Shown: positions 8,362 through 17,417 of the stretch, one piece after another | Layout: every line of letters begins with the position of its first letter | Numbering within the stretch: position 1 is the first letter of the stretch | Origin: Saccharothrix obliqua | GTDB taxonomy: Bacteria > Actinomycetota > Actinomycetes > Mycobacteriales > Pseudonocardiaceae | Length of the DNA: 64,000 nucleotides | Direction of reading: 5' to 3' | NCBI RefSeq assembly: GCF_019375475.1 | Contig: NZ_JAHXGQ010000008.1 | Span: 186,001 to 250,000 of the forward strand | Notes under the pieces: model-generated | Seen by the model: only the letters and a program-made list of their open reading frames with translations | Database searches by the model: none | What the model was told of the DNA's origin: nothing | Translations under genes and position numbers: made by a program

Positions 8362-9561
8362 ATGTACGACGTCATCGTGGTCGGCGCGCGCTGCGCGGGC
8401 GCGCCGACCGCACTGCTGTTCGCCCGCCGCGGCCACCGGGTCCTGCTGGTGGACCGCGCCCGGTTCCCGTCCGACAAGCTGTCGACCCTGTACATCCAGC
8501 AGCCCGGCGTGGCGCGCCTGGCGAAGTGGGGCGTGCTGGACGCGGTCCGCGCGTCCGGTTGCCCGCCGCTGGACCACGTCGTCTACGAACTCGGCGACGT
8601 CCGGGTGGAAGGCTGTTGCAGCGGCGTCGACGGCCACCGCGCCGCGTACGCGCCACGCCGCGACGTGCTCGACGGCATCCTCGTGGACGCGGCCGTCGCG
8701 GCGGGTGTCGAGTTCCGCGACGACTGCCGCGTCACCGAGCTGTACCGGGACGGCGACCGGGTGGTGGGCGTGCGGTGCGAGGGCCCGCGCGGCTCGTCCC
8801 GGGAGGACGCGGCGCTGGTCGTCGGCGCGGACGGGATGCGGTCCGCGGTGGCCGACCTCGTCGGCGCTCCCGTGACGACGGAGCACCCGCCGCTCACGTG
8901 CGCCTACTACACGTACTGGCGCGGGCCGAAGACGCACTTCGAGATGTACGAGGGTGGCACCGGCTGGGTGTCGGCCGTGCCGACGAACGACGACCTGGTG
9001 CTGGTCGCCGCGTACGCGCCGCAGCGCCGGTTCGAGGAGATCCGCCACGACGCGCTGCGGTCCTACCTCGACCTCGTGCGGGACAACGCGCCCCAACTGT
9101 GGGCACAGGTGGAGCGGGCCGAGCGGGTGGGCAGGCTGCACGGCACCGGCGACCAGCGCAACTTCTTCCGGCGCGCGCACGGTCCCGGCTGGGCGCTGGT
9201 CGGCGACGCCGGGCACCACAAGGACTCGCTGACCGCGCGCGGCATCGCGGACGCCTTCATGCAGGCCGAACTCCTCGTGGAGGCGGTCGGCGACAGCACG
9301 GGCGACCGGGTGCGCCAGGACGCCGCCGTCGCAGAGTACGACCGGCTGCGCGAGGAGCGGTTGAGCGAGAACTACGCCGCCACGCTGCTCATCGCGCAGG
9401 AGGGCGCACGGCCCAAGCGCCGGGCGCTGCTCGGCGCGGTCGGCACCAGCCCCGACCTCACCACCCGCTACTTCGACGCGGTGGCGGGCATCGTGCCCGT
9501 GCGCGAGCTGTACACGCCGGAGCTGATGGCGCTCATGGCCGGCGCCACGTCGGCGACCTGA
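8362..9561 (+). CDS. FAD-dependent oxidoreductase/monooxygenase (geranylgeranyl reductase-like fold)
   Basis: A 399-residue flavoprotein with an N-terminal dinucleotide-binding motif (DVIVVGARCAGAPTA), an internal LVVGADGMRSAV motif and a C-terminal GDAGHHKDSLTARGIADAF motif that binds the FAD ribityl/pyrophosphate. This is the p-hydroxybenzoate-hydroxylase/geranylgeranyl-reductase superfamily. Neither the WxWxIP halogenase motif nor a membrane segment is present, so a monooxygenase or reductase is more likely than a halogenase. It starts 6 nt after the KS gene with GAGG upstream and is probably a tailoring enzyme of the same pathway. The substrate cannot be read from sequence. Confidence 0.8.
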   Translation: MYDVIVVGARCAGAPTALLFARRGHRVLLVDRARFPSDKLSTLYIQQPGVARLAKWGVLDAVRASGCPPLDHVVYELGDVRVEGCCSGVDGHRAAYAPRRDVLDGILVDAAVAAGVEFRDDCRVTELYRDGDRVVGVRCEGPRGSSREDAALVVGADGMRSAVADLVGAPVTTEHPPLTCAYYTYWRGPKTHFEMYEGGTGWVSAVPTNDDLVLVAAYAPQRRFEEIRHDALRSYLDLVRDNAPQLWAQVERAERVGRLHGTGDQRNFFRRAHGPGWALVGDAGHHKDSLTARGIADAFMQAELLVEAVGDSTGDRVRQDAAVAEYDRLREERLSENYAATLLIAQEGARPKRRALLGAVGTSPDLTTRYFDAVAGIVPVRELYTPELMALMAGATSAT

Positions 9562-9662
9562 GCCGCTGCCGCCTTTTGAGCAGACACCCGGGTACGGCTT
9601 CGGAGAGCGTCTGGGGCGTGGTGCCCCCTACCGCACCGCGTGCTCGTGAACTTGGAGGAACC

Positions 9663-11216
9663 GTGGTTCAAGGCCAGGGATTCGACCGTCGTGCGCTGCT
9701 GCGCCTGGGTGTCCTCGCGGGAGCGACGGCGGTGGGCGCACCGCTGCTGTCCTCCTGCGGTGGTGACGCGGCGCCCACCGCCGGGCAGCCCGGTGAGGCG
9801 GGCAAGCCGCTCGCCGCGTTGTCGGTGAGCGCGCCGCACGCCGTGACCGACAGCGAAGCGGGAAACCCGCTCGCCACCAGCATCGGCGCGACGCTGATCG
9901 TGATGCGGCACGTCTACGACTCGTTGATGGTGCTGGACAACGGCGAGTACAAGTACCAGCTCGCCGAGTCGGTGACGCCCAACGCGGACGCGTCGGAGTG
10001 GACGATCAAGCTGCGCTCGGGCGTGTCGTTCCACGACGGGAAGCCGGTGCGGGCCGCCGACGTGGTGCACAGCCTGCGCACCGTCGGCACGAAGCCGAGC
10101 AACCGCGCGTCGGTGTACGCCATGGTCAACCTGCCGGGCGTCACGGCGGTGGACGACCTCACCGTGAAGGTGCCGCTCCTGGTGCCGCGTGGTGACTTCC
10201 GCGAATCGGTGCTCATCGTGTTCTCGCCGGTGTTCCCGGAAGGCATGACCGACTTCGCCAAGCCCATCGGCTCCGGACCGTACAAGCTGGTGGAGCGCAA
10301 CGGGACGACGACGAAACTGGTCGCCAACGACGGCTACTGGGGTGGCAAGCCCTCCGTGGGCGAGCTGCGGATAGTGGGTGTCGCGGACGCGTCGGCCCGG
10401 CTGGCGGCGTTGAAGGCGGGCCAGGTGGACTACGCGATCGGCATCAGCGCGACCGGTGCGAAGACCGAGGCGACCAACCCGGCGGTCACCATCATCCGCG
10501 GCGGGCCGGCGAACTCCAACGCCCTGTCGTTCGCGATGAACCAGAAGCTCGCGCCGTTCGACGACCCCCGCGTGCGCACGGCGGTGCGGCTGGCCGTGGA
10601 CCGGAAGGCGTTGGTGGACAACGCGTTGCTCGGCCAAGGCTCCACCGCCGACGACGTGGTCGGCAAGAACCTGCCCGGATACGCCGACCTTCCCGAGCGC
10701 ACGCGGGACGTGGCGCGGGCTCGTGCGTTGTTCGCCGAGGCGGGTGTCACCAAGCTGACGCTGCGCACCGGTGAACTCGTGCCGGGCATGATGAACGCCA
10801 GCAAGCTGCTGGTGCAGCAGCTCGAGGAGGCGGGTGTCGAGCTGGCGCTGGAGGAGCTGTCCGCGGACGCCTTCTACGCCGACGTGACCACCCTGGCGAC
10901 GCACCCGTTCCAGGCGTTCTACTACGTCAACCGACCGGCGGCGGTGCACCTGTCCGCCGTGACGCACGGCAAGGCGCCGTTCAACGTCACCGGCACGTCG
11001 GCGGACTACCAGGCCCGGCTCGCGCAGGCGCAGGCGACACCGGACGACGCCGCGCGGGGCAAGGCGTTCGGCGCGCTCCAGCAGGAGTTCTACGACCAGG
11101 GCGGCGACGTCCTGTGGGGCTTCCAGGAGCAGCTGGACGCGAGCCGCGCGGGTGTCGCGGGCGTGCGGATCGAGCAGTCGGTGCAGTTGTTCGACCGGGC
11201 GACCGGACCGGCGTGA
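9663..11216 (+). CDS. ABC transporter substrate-binding lipoprotein, peptide/nickel family (SBP_bac_5)
   Basis: A 517-residue extracytoplasmic binding protein. The N-terminus carries a twin-arginine-like signal (FDRRALLRLGVL) followed by a lipobox (LLSSC), so it is probably Tat-exported and lipid-anchored. The body has family-5 features (YDSLM; ESVTPNADASEWTIKLRSGVSF; PIGSGPYKL). The GTG start follows GGAGGA with good spacing. It heads a four-gene operon with two permeases and a double ATPase, linked by GTGA overlaps. Oligopeptide-type importers in product clusters may take up a precursor, recapture product or serve signalling. Which applies here is not visible. Confidence 0.9.
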   Translation: MVQGQGFDRRALLRLGVLAGATAVGAPLLSSCGGDAAPTAGQPGEAGKPLAALSVSAPHAVTDSEAGNPLATSIGATLIVMRHVYDSLMVLDNGEYKYQLAESVTPNADASEWTIKLRSGVSFHDGKPVRAADVVHSLRTVGTKPSNRASVYAMVNLPGVTAVDDLTVKVPLLVPRGDFRESVLIVFSPVFPEGMTDFAKPIGSGPYKLVERNGTTTKLVANDGYWGGKPSVGELRIVGVADASARLAALKAGQVDYAIGISATGAKTEATNPAVTIIRGGPANSNALSFAMNQKLAPFDDPRVRTAVRLAVDRKALVDNALLGQGSTADDVVGKNLPGYADLPERTRDVARARALFAEAGVTKLTLRTGELVPGMMNASKLLVQQLEEAGVELALEELSADAFYADVTTLATHPFQAFYYVNRPAAVHLSAVTHGKAPFNVTGTSADYQARLAQAQATPDDAARGKAFGALQQEFYDQGGDVLWGFQEQLDASRAGVAGVRIEQSVQLFDRATGPA

Positions 11217-12169
11217 CCGCGCTCCGCTTCCTCGTCCGCCGGGTGGCGGCCACCACCGCGACGTTGCTCGCCGTCGCGGTGGTGTTGTTCGCGGCCTCGG
11301 AGGTGCTGCCCGGCGACGCGGCCACGTCGTCGCTCGGGTTGGACGCCACCGCGGAGGACGTCGCCGCCCGGCGCGTGGAACTGGGGCTGGACCGGCCGTG
11401 GCCCGTGCGGTTCGCGGACTGGCTGGCCGGCGCGGTCCGGCTCGACCTGGGCACCAGCGTGATGTCCGGTGAGCCGGTCACCCGGATCATCGCCGAACCG
11501 CTCGGCGCGACCGGCCTGCTCGTGGGCGTCACGGCGGCGGTCACGGTGCCGCTGGCCGTGCTGGTCGGCCTGGTGTCCGGGCTGCGACGGGGTGGGCGGG
11601 CGGACCGGGCGCTGTCCGCGGTGTCCGTGGTCGCGGTGTCCGTGCCGCAGTTCGTCACCGCCGGCCTGCTGGTGCTGCTGCTGGCCGACCTGGTGCCGGT
11701 GCTGCCCGCGATCTCGCTGCCGCCGCTGGGCGGCACGCCTTTGGACAAGCCGGACGTCCTCGTGCTGCCGGTGCTGGCGCTGACCCTGTTCGGCGCCGCG
11801 TGGGCGGGTCGCATCGTGCGGGCGGCGGTGATCGACGCCGACGGCCTGCCGCACGTGGAGGCGGCGCGGCTGGCGGGCCTGCCGGAGCGGGCGGTCGTGT
11901 GGCGGCACCTGCTGCCCGCCACCGTGCCGCCCTGCGCGCACGCCTTCGCCTGGCTGCTCAGCGGCCTGTTCGGCGGCACGGCGGTGGTGGAGATCGTGTT
12001 CAACTACCCCGGCCTGTCGCAGACGCTGGTCGCGGCCGTCCGCAACCACGACACGGCCGTGCTGGAAGGCGTCGGCCTGCTGCTCGCGGCGATCATCATC
12101 GTGTCGTTCGTGCTGGCCGACCTGCTGGTGCTGCTGGCCGACCCGCGGCTGCGGGTGGCGGCCCGGTGA
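11213..12169 (+). CDS. ABC transporter permease, DppB/OppB type
   Basis: A 318-residue integral membrane protein with about six hydrophobic segments. The N-terminal FLVRRVAATTATLLAVAVV helix and the LGLDRPWPVRFADWL region are typical of DppB-type permeases. The EAARLAGLPERAVVWRHLLP segment is the EAA loop that contacts the ATPase. GTG start overlapping the binding-protein stop (GTGA). It forms the membrane channel with the next gene product. Confidence 0.9.
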   Translation: MTALRFLVRRVAATTATLLAVAVVLFAASEVLPGDAATSSLGLDATAEDVAARRVELGLDRPWPVRFADWLAGAVRLDLGTSVMSGEPVTRIIAEPLGATGLLVGVTAAVTVPLAVLVGLVSGLRRGGRADRALSAVSVVAVSVPQFVTAGLLVLLLADLVPVLPAISLPPLGGTPLDKPDVLVLPVLALTLFGAAWAGRIVRAAVIDADGLPHVEAARLAGLPERAVVWRHLLPATVPPCAHAFAWLLSGLFGGTAVVEIVFNYPGLSQTLVAAVRNHDTAVLEGVGLLLAAIIIVSFVLADLLVLLADPRLRVAAR

Positions 12170-12957
12170 GCGCCGCACGCCGGGTGCCGGCCGGCCTCGC
12201 CGTGCTGGTGGTGGCGTTCGTGCTGGGGGTCGCGGTGTTCGGGCCCGCGTTCGCCGCCGACCCGGAGCGCATCGTGGGCCTGCCCTACACCGCGCCCACC
12301 GCGGGCAGCCCGCTGGGCACCGACGGCACCGGTCGGGACGTGCTGGAGCGCGTGCTGGCGGGCGGTCGGTCGCTGGTGACCGTGCCGGTGGTGGCGACCC
12401 TGCTGGCCACCGCGCTCGGGCTGCTGCTGGGCCTGGTGGGCGGTTACTTCGGCGGTGTGGCGGACGCCGTGGTGTCCCGTTTGGACCACCTGCTGCTGGG
12501 CCTGCCGCCGGTGCTCGTGCTGCTGGTGCTGCTGAACGGCTGGGGCTACAGCGCGGTGACCATCACGGCGGCCGTGGTGCTGACCGGCACGCCGTTCGTG
12601 TCGCGGGTGACGCGTGCCGAGACGCTGCACGCCGTGGAGGACGGCTACGTCGTCACCGCGTACGCGACCGGCGACTCCCACCTGTCGGTGATCGTGCGCG
12701 AGATCCTGCCCAACATCGCGCGGCCGGTGCTGGCCGACTTCGGCACCCGGCTGGCCATCGCAATCACCCTCACCGCCGCCGTCGGCTTCCTCGGCTTCGG
12801 GTCGGGCGGACCGAACTGGGGAGCCATGATCAGCGAGAACGTCGAGGGCATCCGGCTCACGCCGTGGGGTGTCGCGGTGCCCGCCCTGCTGCTCGGCGTG
12901 CTGACCGTCGCGGCGAACCTCGGGCTGGACCGGTTGGTCGGGAAGGTGCTGCGGTGA
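12166..12957 (+). CDS. ABC transporter permease, DppC/OppC type
   Basis: A 263-residue permease partner with five to six membrane segments. It contains the DppC hallmark HPLGTDxxGRD-like segment, here SPLGTDGTGRDVLERVLAGG, and an EAA-like loop (ATGDSHLSVIVREILPNI). The GTG start overlaps the previous stop (GTGA) and the stop overlaps the ATPase start. Same transporter as the flanking genes. Confidence 0.9.
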   Translation: MSAARRVPAGLAVLVVAFVLGVAVFGPAFAADPERIVGLPYTAPTAGSPLGTDGTGRDVLERVLAGGRSLVTVPVVATLLATALGLLLGLVGGYFGGVADAVVSRLDHLLLGLPPVLVLLVLLNGWGYSAVTITAAVVLTGTPFVSRVTRAETLHAVEDGYVVTAYATGDSHLSVIVREILPNIARPVLADFGTRLAIAITLTAAVGFLGFGSGGPNWGAMISENVEGIRLTPWGVAVPALLLGVLTVAANLGLDRLVGKVLR

Positions 12958-14504
12958 TCGAGGTGGAGGGCCTGCGGGTCGAGAACGCCGCCGGGGAACC
13001 GGTGCTGGCCGGGTTGTCGCTCGCGGTCGCCGCGGGCGAGCGGGTCGGCGTCGTCGGCGAGTCCGGCGCGGGCAAGACCACGTTGGCGCTCGCGTTGGTG
13101 GGCGCGGTGCGGCCGGGGTTGCGCGTGGTGCGCGGCGTGGTGCGGGTGGCCGGTGACGACGTGCTGGGCGCGTCGCCCGCGCGGCGTCGCGAACTGCGCC
13201 GCCGCGTGCTGTCGTACCTGCCGCAGGACCCGCCGTCCGCGCTCACGCCGACCATGCGGGTGGGGCGGCAGGTGCGTGAGTTCGCCGCCGACCGCTCGCC
13301 GGCGGCGGTGTCCCGGCGGCTGGTGGAGGTCGGGCTGCCCGGCGACGCCGAGTTCGCCCGCCGCTACCCGCACCAGCTCTCCGGCGGGCAGCAACAGCGG
13401 CTGGCGCTGGCCCGGCTCACCGCGGGCGACCCGCGTGGCCTGATCCTGGACGAGCCGACCACCGGCCTGGACGCGCCGATGCGCCGGCTCGTGCTCGACC
13501 AACTCGCCGACCTGGCGCGGCGACGCGGCCTGGCGGTCGTGTTCATCACCCACGACCTGGCCGCCGCCGCCCGGATGACCGACCGGCTGGTGGTGCTGCG
13601 CGGCGGCGAGGTGGTGGAGCAGGGACCCACCGCCGACGTGCTCGGCCGCCCGTCCGCGCCCTACACCGCGGAACTGCTCGCCGCCGTGCCGGACCCGCGG
13701 GTGGAGGTCGACCGCCGCCTACCCGCCCGCGTGCCGGGCCCCGTGGTGCTGGAGGTGGCCAACCTGGTCGCGGCGCGTGGCGGCCGGGTGGTGTTGGACG
13801 ACGTCTCGCTGGCGGTGCGGCGTGGTGAGTCGCTGGCGCTGCTGGGTTCGTCGGGCTGCGGCAAGACGACGCTGGCGCAGTGCGTGACCGGCGTGCTCCG
13901 GCCCCGCTCCGGGCAGGTCCGGCTGTCCGGTGAGGTGCTGGCGCCGGTGCTGCGCGGGCGGCCCGTGACGCAGCGGCGGCGCGTCCAGCTCATCCCGCAG
14001 GACACCACCGGCTCGCTCAACCCGCGCCGCACGGTCGGCGCGGCGATCGGCCGCGTGGTGCGGCTCGCGGGCGCGGTGCCCGTGGACCGGGTCGCCGACG
14101 AGACCCGGCGGCTGCTGGAGCTGGTCGGGCTGCCCGGCGAACTGGCCGGTCGGCTGCCCCGCCAGGTGTCCGGCGGCCAGCGGCAGCGGGTCGCGATCGC
14201 GCGTGCCCTCGCCGCCGGCGCGGACGTGCTGATCTGCGACGAGGTCACGTCCAACCTGGACGTCCGGGTCGCCGCGTCGGTCCTGGAACTGCTCGACGCG
14301 TTGCGCCGGGACCTGGGCCTGGCCGTGCTGACGGTGACCCACGACCTCGGCGTGATCGCGCGCAACGCGGACCGCGTGGTCGTGCTCGACCGCGGCAAGG
14401 TCGTCGAGGAGGGGCCGGTCGCGGACGTGTTCCGGGCTCCCGCCCACGACGTGACGCGTGCGTTGGTGGATGCGGCCGGGGCGGTTGTCGTGCCGGTCGA
14501 GTGA
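12954..14504 (+). CDS. Fused double ABC ATPase (DppD-DppF type) of peptide transporter
   Basis: A 516-residue protein with two complete ABC nucleotide-binding domains in one chain. Domain 1 has Walker A GESGAGKT, signature LSGGQQQR and Walker B LILDEPTT. Domain 2 has Walker A GSSGCGKT, signature VSGGQRQR and Walker B LICDEVTS (the usual P of DEPT is V here), with His switches in ITHDLA and VTHDLG. Such fusions replace separate DppD and DppF subunits and power the permeases encoded upstream (GTGA overlap). It closes the transporter operon; the next gene begins about 90 bp later with its own RBS. Confidence 0.9.
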   Translation: MIEVEGLRVENAAGEPVLAGLSLAVAAGERVGVVGESGAGKTTLALALVGAVRPGLRVVRGVVRVAGDDVLGASPARRRELRRRVLSYLPQDPPSALTPTMRVGRQVREFAADRSPAAVSRRLVEVGLPGDAEFARRYPHQLSGGQQQRLALARLTAGDPRGLILDEPTTGLDAPMRRLVLDQLADLARRRGLAVVFITHDLAAAARMTDRLVVLRGGEVVEQGPTADVLGRPSAPYTAELLAAVPDPRVEVDRRLPARVPGPVVLEVANLVAARGGRVVLDDVSLAVRRGESLALLGSSGCGKTTLAQCVTGVLRPRSGQVRLSGEVLAPVLRGRPVTQRRRVQLIPQDTTGSLNPRRTVGAAIGRVVRLAGAVPVDRVADETRRLLELVGLPGELAGRLPRQVSGGQRQRVAIARALAAGADVLICDEVTSNLDVRVAASVLELLDALRRDLGLAVLTVTHDLGVIARNADRVVVLDRGKVVEEGPVADVFRAPAHDVTRALVDAAGAVVVPVE

Positions 14505-14595
14505 CGCGGGTGCTCACAACGGTGCAGTCGCCGGCCGCCGCCATCCCCGAGTATTCCCGCGACGACCCGTTCTCGGACGGGGGAAGGAGCACACC

Positions 14596-15336
14596 GTGGA
14601 AGGCTTCGAACTCTCGACCTACGGCGACGCGATCGCCGGGCTGTTCGACGGTACCGGGTGGGCGGGTGACCCGGGTGACACCGCCGAGACCATCCAGTGG
14701 CTCGCCGACCACGCGGGTGAGGGGCCCGTGCTGGAACTGGGCGTCGGCACCGGCCGGGTCGCGGTTCCCCTGGCGGAGAAGGGGATCGAGGTCCACGGCA
14801 TCGACGCCTCCGAGGGGATGCTCGCGCAGCTGCGGGCCAAGCCCGGCGGCGACCGGGTGAAGCTGTTCGTCCAGGACTTCACGGACTTCTCGGTGCCGCA
14901 CGAATACTCGATGGCGTACGCCGTGTTCGACACCCTGCCGTTCATCACCGACCAGGAGCGCCAGATCCGCTGCTTCGAGCGGGTGGCCGCGGTGCTCAAG
15001 TCCGGCGGCCGGTTCGTGACCCAGTGCTCCATCCCGGACCCCGCGCGTTACGACCGCAACCAGCGCACCCAGACCGTGCGGGTGGAGAAAGACCACGTGG
15101 TGTTGACGTTCACCCGCCGGGAGCGGTTGACGCAGCGGTCTTCCATCCAGTTCGCCGTCCTCAGCGAGCAGGGCGTGCGGTTCTTCCCCATGCACATCCG
15201 CACCGTCATGCCGTCCGAACTGGACCTGATGGCCCGGATCGCGGGGCTCGAGCTGGAATCCCGGTGGTCGGACTGGTCGGGCGCGCCGCTGCGGGACTCG
15301 CACGAGCGCCACATCTCCATCTACCGCAAGCCGTAG
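14596..15336 (+). CDS. Class I SAM-dependent methyltransferase
   Basis: A 246-residue methyltransferase with motif I LELGVGTGRVAVPLA and the acidic end of beta-2 (HGIDASEGM) that binds SAM. The C-terminal beta-hairpin region (TVRVEKDHVVLTFTRRERL) resembles small-molecule methyltransferases of the Methyltransf_25 type. The start is GTG 14596 behind GAAGGAG; a longer upstream reading from 14458 overlaps the ATPase gene and lacks a good RBS. It is paired with the next gene, a B12 radical-SAM enzyme, 12 bp away. O- or N-methylation of the product is likely, but the position is unknown. Confidence 0.85.
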   Translation: MEGFELSTYGDAIAGLFDGTGWAGDPGDTAETIQWLADHAGEGPVLELGVGTGRVAVPLAEKGIEVHGIDASEGMLAQLRAKPGGDRVKLFVQDFTDFSVPHEYSMAYAVFDTLPFITDQERQIRCFERVAAVLKSGGRFVTQCSIPDPARYDRNQRTQTVRVEKDHVVLTFTRRERLTQRSSIQFAVLSEQGVRFFPMHIRTVMPSELDLMARIAGLELESRWSDWSGAPLRDSHERHISIYRKP

Positions 15337-15348
15337 CCGGAGCCGACC

Positions 15349-17259
15349 GTGTCCGCTTCCCGGTTGAAGGTGGTCCTGGTCCAGCAAGGCGTCTGGGACA
15401 TGCCCCTGGAGTCGATGCCGCTGGCGTCGGGCTACCTCAAGGCGATGGCGTTGGACGACCCCGTGCTGCGCCCGGCGGTGTCGATCGACATCTGCAACTT
15501 CCGCGGCCGGGTCACCCACGGCGAGATGGCCAACCGGCTGTTCGCGGGCGAACCGCCGGACGTGCTGGCGTTCTCCGTGTTCGGCTGGAACCAGCGGGCG
15601 TTCGGCGCGCTGGCCGCCACGTTCAAGCAGCTCAACCCCGACGGGTGGGTGCTGTTCGGCGGCACGCACGTCAGCGAGCAGGCGGACCGGGTGTTCCGGC
15701 TGTTCCCCGAGGTGGACGTGGTGGTCAACGGCGAGGGCGAGCTGACCTTCGCGGAGCTGCTGCGGACCCGGCTCGCCGGCGGTGACCTGGCGGGCGTGCT
15801 CGGCGTGTCGTGGCGCGGACCGGGCGGCGAGGTCGTGACCAACCCGGAACGGCCCCGCATCGAGGACCTGGACACCATCCCGTCGCCGTTCCTCACCGGC
15901 GCAATCGACCTCCTCGACGACAACGGCGACTTCCGCTACGACGTGGCGTTGATCGAGACCAACCGCGGTTGCCCCTACAAGTGCTCGTTCTGCTACTGGG
16001 GCGGCGCGGTGGGGCAGCGGGTGCGCGCGTTCTCGCGGGCCCGGCTCAAGGCGGAGATGGAGTTGTTCGCCAAGCTCGGCGTGCACACGATCGTCGCGTG
16101 CGACGCGAACTTCGGGATGCTGCCGATGGACCTCGAACTCGTGGACGACCTGATCGGGATCAAGCGGCGGCACGGTTTCCCGCGTGCCTTCGAGAGTTCC
16201 TGGGCGAAGAACAAGTCCAAGGTGTTCTACGAGATCGTGCGGCGGATGAAGGAAGCGGGGCTGCGCAGCTCCTTCACCCTCGCGTTGCAGTCCCTCAACG
16301 CCGACGCGCTGACCGCCATGCGCCGCCGCAACATGAAGGTCAACGACTGGCGCGACCTGGTGGAGTGGCTGAACCAGGAGGGCATGGACTGCTACGCCGA
16401 GCTGATCTGGGGCGCGCCGGGCGAGACCGCGGAGTCGTTCCTGGCGGGTTACGACGAGCTGGCGCGACACGTGTCCCGGATCGCCGTGTACCCCATCATG
16501 CTGCTGCCCAACACGGAGTATTCGTCGAACAAGGAGTTGCACGGCATCGTCGCGCTGCGCGGCGACCACGACGACTTCGAGTACGTGCTGGCGCACCGCA
16601 CGATGACGTTCGCGGACAACACGCGGATGCAGCGCTTCCTGTTCTGGGCGAGGGTGGTCGCGGAGAACGCCGTGCTGCGCCACTGCTGGCTGCCGCTGCG
16701 CGAGCTGGCCGGGTGGCCGCAGTCGCGGGTGCTGAACAGCCTCGCCGACTGGGCGGACACCTCACCGCGCCCCGAAGCGCGACCGCTGCGGGAAGCGGCG
16801 GCCCGCGGGCACGGCGGCGGGGCGCCCGCGTACGCCAAGGCGATCGGCTACCTGTTCACCACCGACGACGGGACGCGTGCTCTGGAGCACTGGTGGGCCG
16901 AGGCCGTGCTGCCGAACCTGCCCGCCGACCTCCGCCCGTTCCTCACCTCGGCGTTCCGCTACGACCTGCTCACGCGCCCGGTGTGCGAGCCGACCGACCT
17001 GCCGCTGGTGGTGGTCGACGGGGTCGAGCACTACGTCCGCCGGGGCGTCGAGTTCGACCACGACGTGCCGGTCGCGCTGGCGTTGCTGCGTGCCGACGAG
17101 CACGCGGACACCACCCCGCACCCGACCGCCCTGGACATCTACTACCGCACCAGCGCCTTGAACGCGGTGATGTCCACCAACCACGAGGAGATCATGCACT
17201 TCATGGGCGAGCCGCGGCCCGCGGGCACCCCGTACGACCTGCGCGCGGAGACCGCGTAG
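15349..17259 (+). CDS. Cobalamin-binding-type radical SAM enzyme
   Basis: A 636-residue protein. Residues ~1-160 form a Rossmann-like B12-binding module (LASGYLKAM; VLAFSVFGWN; VLFGGTHVSEQA; VNGEGE). The radical-SAM core follows with the cluster-binding CxxxCxxC motif in RGCPYKCSFCYW at ~205-217, then an ~300-residue C-terminal extension. Many members with this layout are C-methyltransferases acting on unactivated carbons in natural-product pathways, while others cyclise or rearrange. GTG start 12 bp after the methyltransferase gene. It is the last gene before a strong hairpin and probably tailors the product of the left cluster. Reaction not assignable from sequence. Confidence 0.85.
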   Translation: MSASRLKVVLVQQGVWDMPLESMPLASGYLKAMALDDPVLRPAVSIDICNFRGRVTHGEMANRLFAGEPPDVLAFSVFGWNQRAFGALAATFKQLNPDGWVLFGGTHVSEQADRVFRLFPEVDVVVNGEGELTFAELLRTRLAGGDLAGVLGVSWRGPGGEVVTNPERPRIEDLDTIPSPFLTGAIDLLDDNGDFRYDVALIETNRGCPYKCSFCYWGGAVGQRVRAFSRARLKAEMELFAKLGVHTIVACDANFGMLPMDLELVDDLIGIKRRHGFPRAFESSWAKNKSKVFYEIVRRMKEAGLRSSFTLALQSLNADALTAMRRRNMKVNDWRDLVEWLNQEGMDCYAELIWGAPGETAESFLAGYDELARHVSRIAVYPIMLLPNTEYSSNKELHGIVALRGDHDDFEYVLAHRTMTFADNTRMQRFLFWARVVAENAVLRHCWLPLRELAGWPQSRVLNSLADWADTSPRPEARPLREAAARGHGGGAPAYAKAIGYLFTTDDGTRALEHWWAEAVLPNLPADLRPFLTSAFRYDLLTRPVCEPTDLPLVVVDGVEHYVRRGVEFDHDVPVALALLRADEHADTTPHPTALDIYYRTSALNAVMSTNHEEIMHFMGEPRPAGTPYDLRAETA

Positions 17260-17309
17260 GAGCCCGACCGCCGGGCCGGGGGTAGGAACGTTCGACCGGC
17301 CCGGACGCC

Positions 17310-17343
17310 CCGGGTCGGGCGGGTGCGCCCCCGCCCGACCCGG
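17310..17343 (+). terminator. Strong GC hairpin after the trans-AT cluster, terminator-like
   Basis: A perfect 14-bp inverted repeat (arms 17310-17323 and 17330-17343, loop TGCGCC) lies 50 bp after the radical-SAM stop and 75 bp before the next gene. There is no T-tract, as is common for actinomycete terminators. It probably ends the long left operon and marks the cluster's right border. Function is inferred from structure and position. Confidence 0.6.
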
Positions 17344-17417
17344 TCGCGGCCCGCGCCCGGTAACGCCGCGGCTCGTTGCTCCGATCGAGTGATCACTGCA
17401 CGGAGATCGGAGACGCG

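Noticed and set aside
8362..9561. Flavin halogenase in the left cluster
   Set aside because: It lacks the W-x-W-x-I-P motif and the PltA/PrnA-type conserved segments; a monooxygenase or reductase fits better.
1..17259. Identification as a leinamycin-family cluster because of the AT-ER fusion and Cy domain
   Set aside because: The family-defining genes (DUF-SH didomain module, LnmK-type decarboxylase) are not visible, and the SyrB1/SyrB2 pair and ABC importer are not part of that family as I know it.
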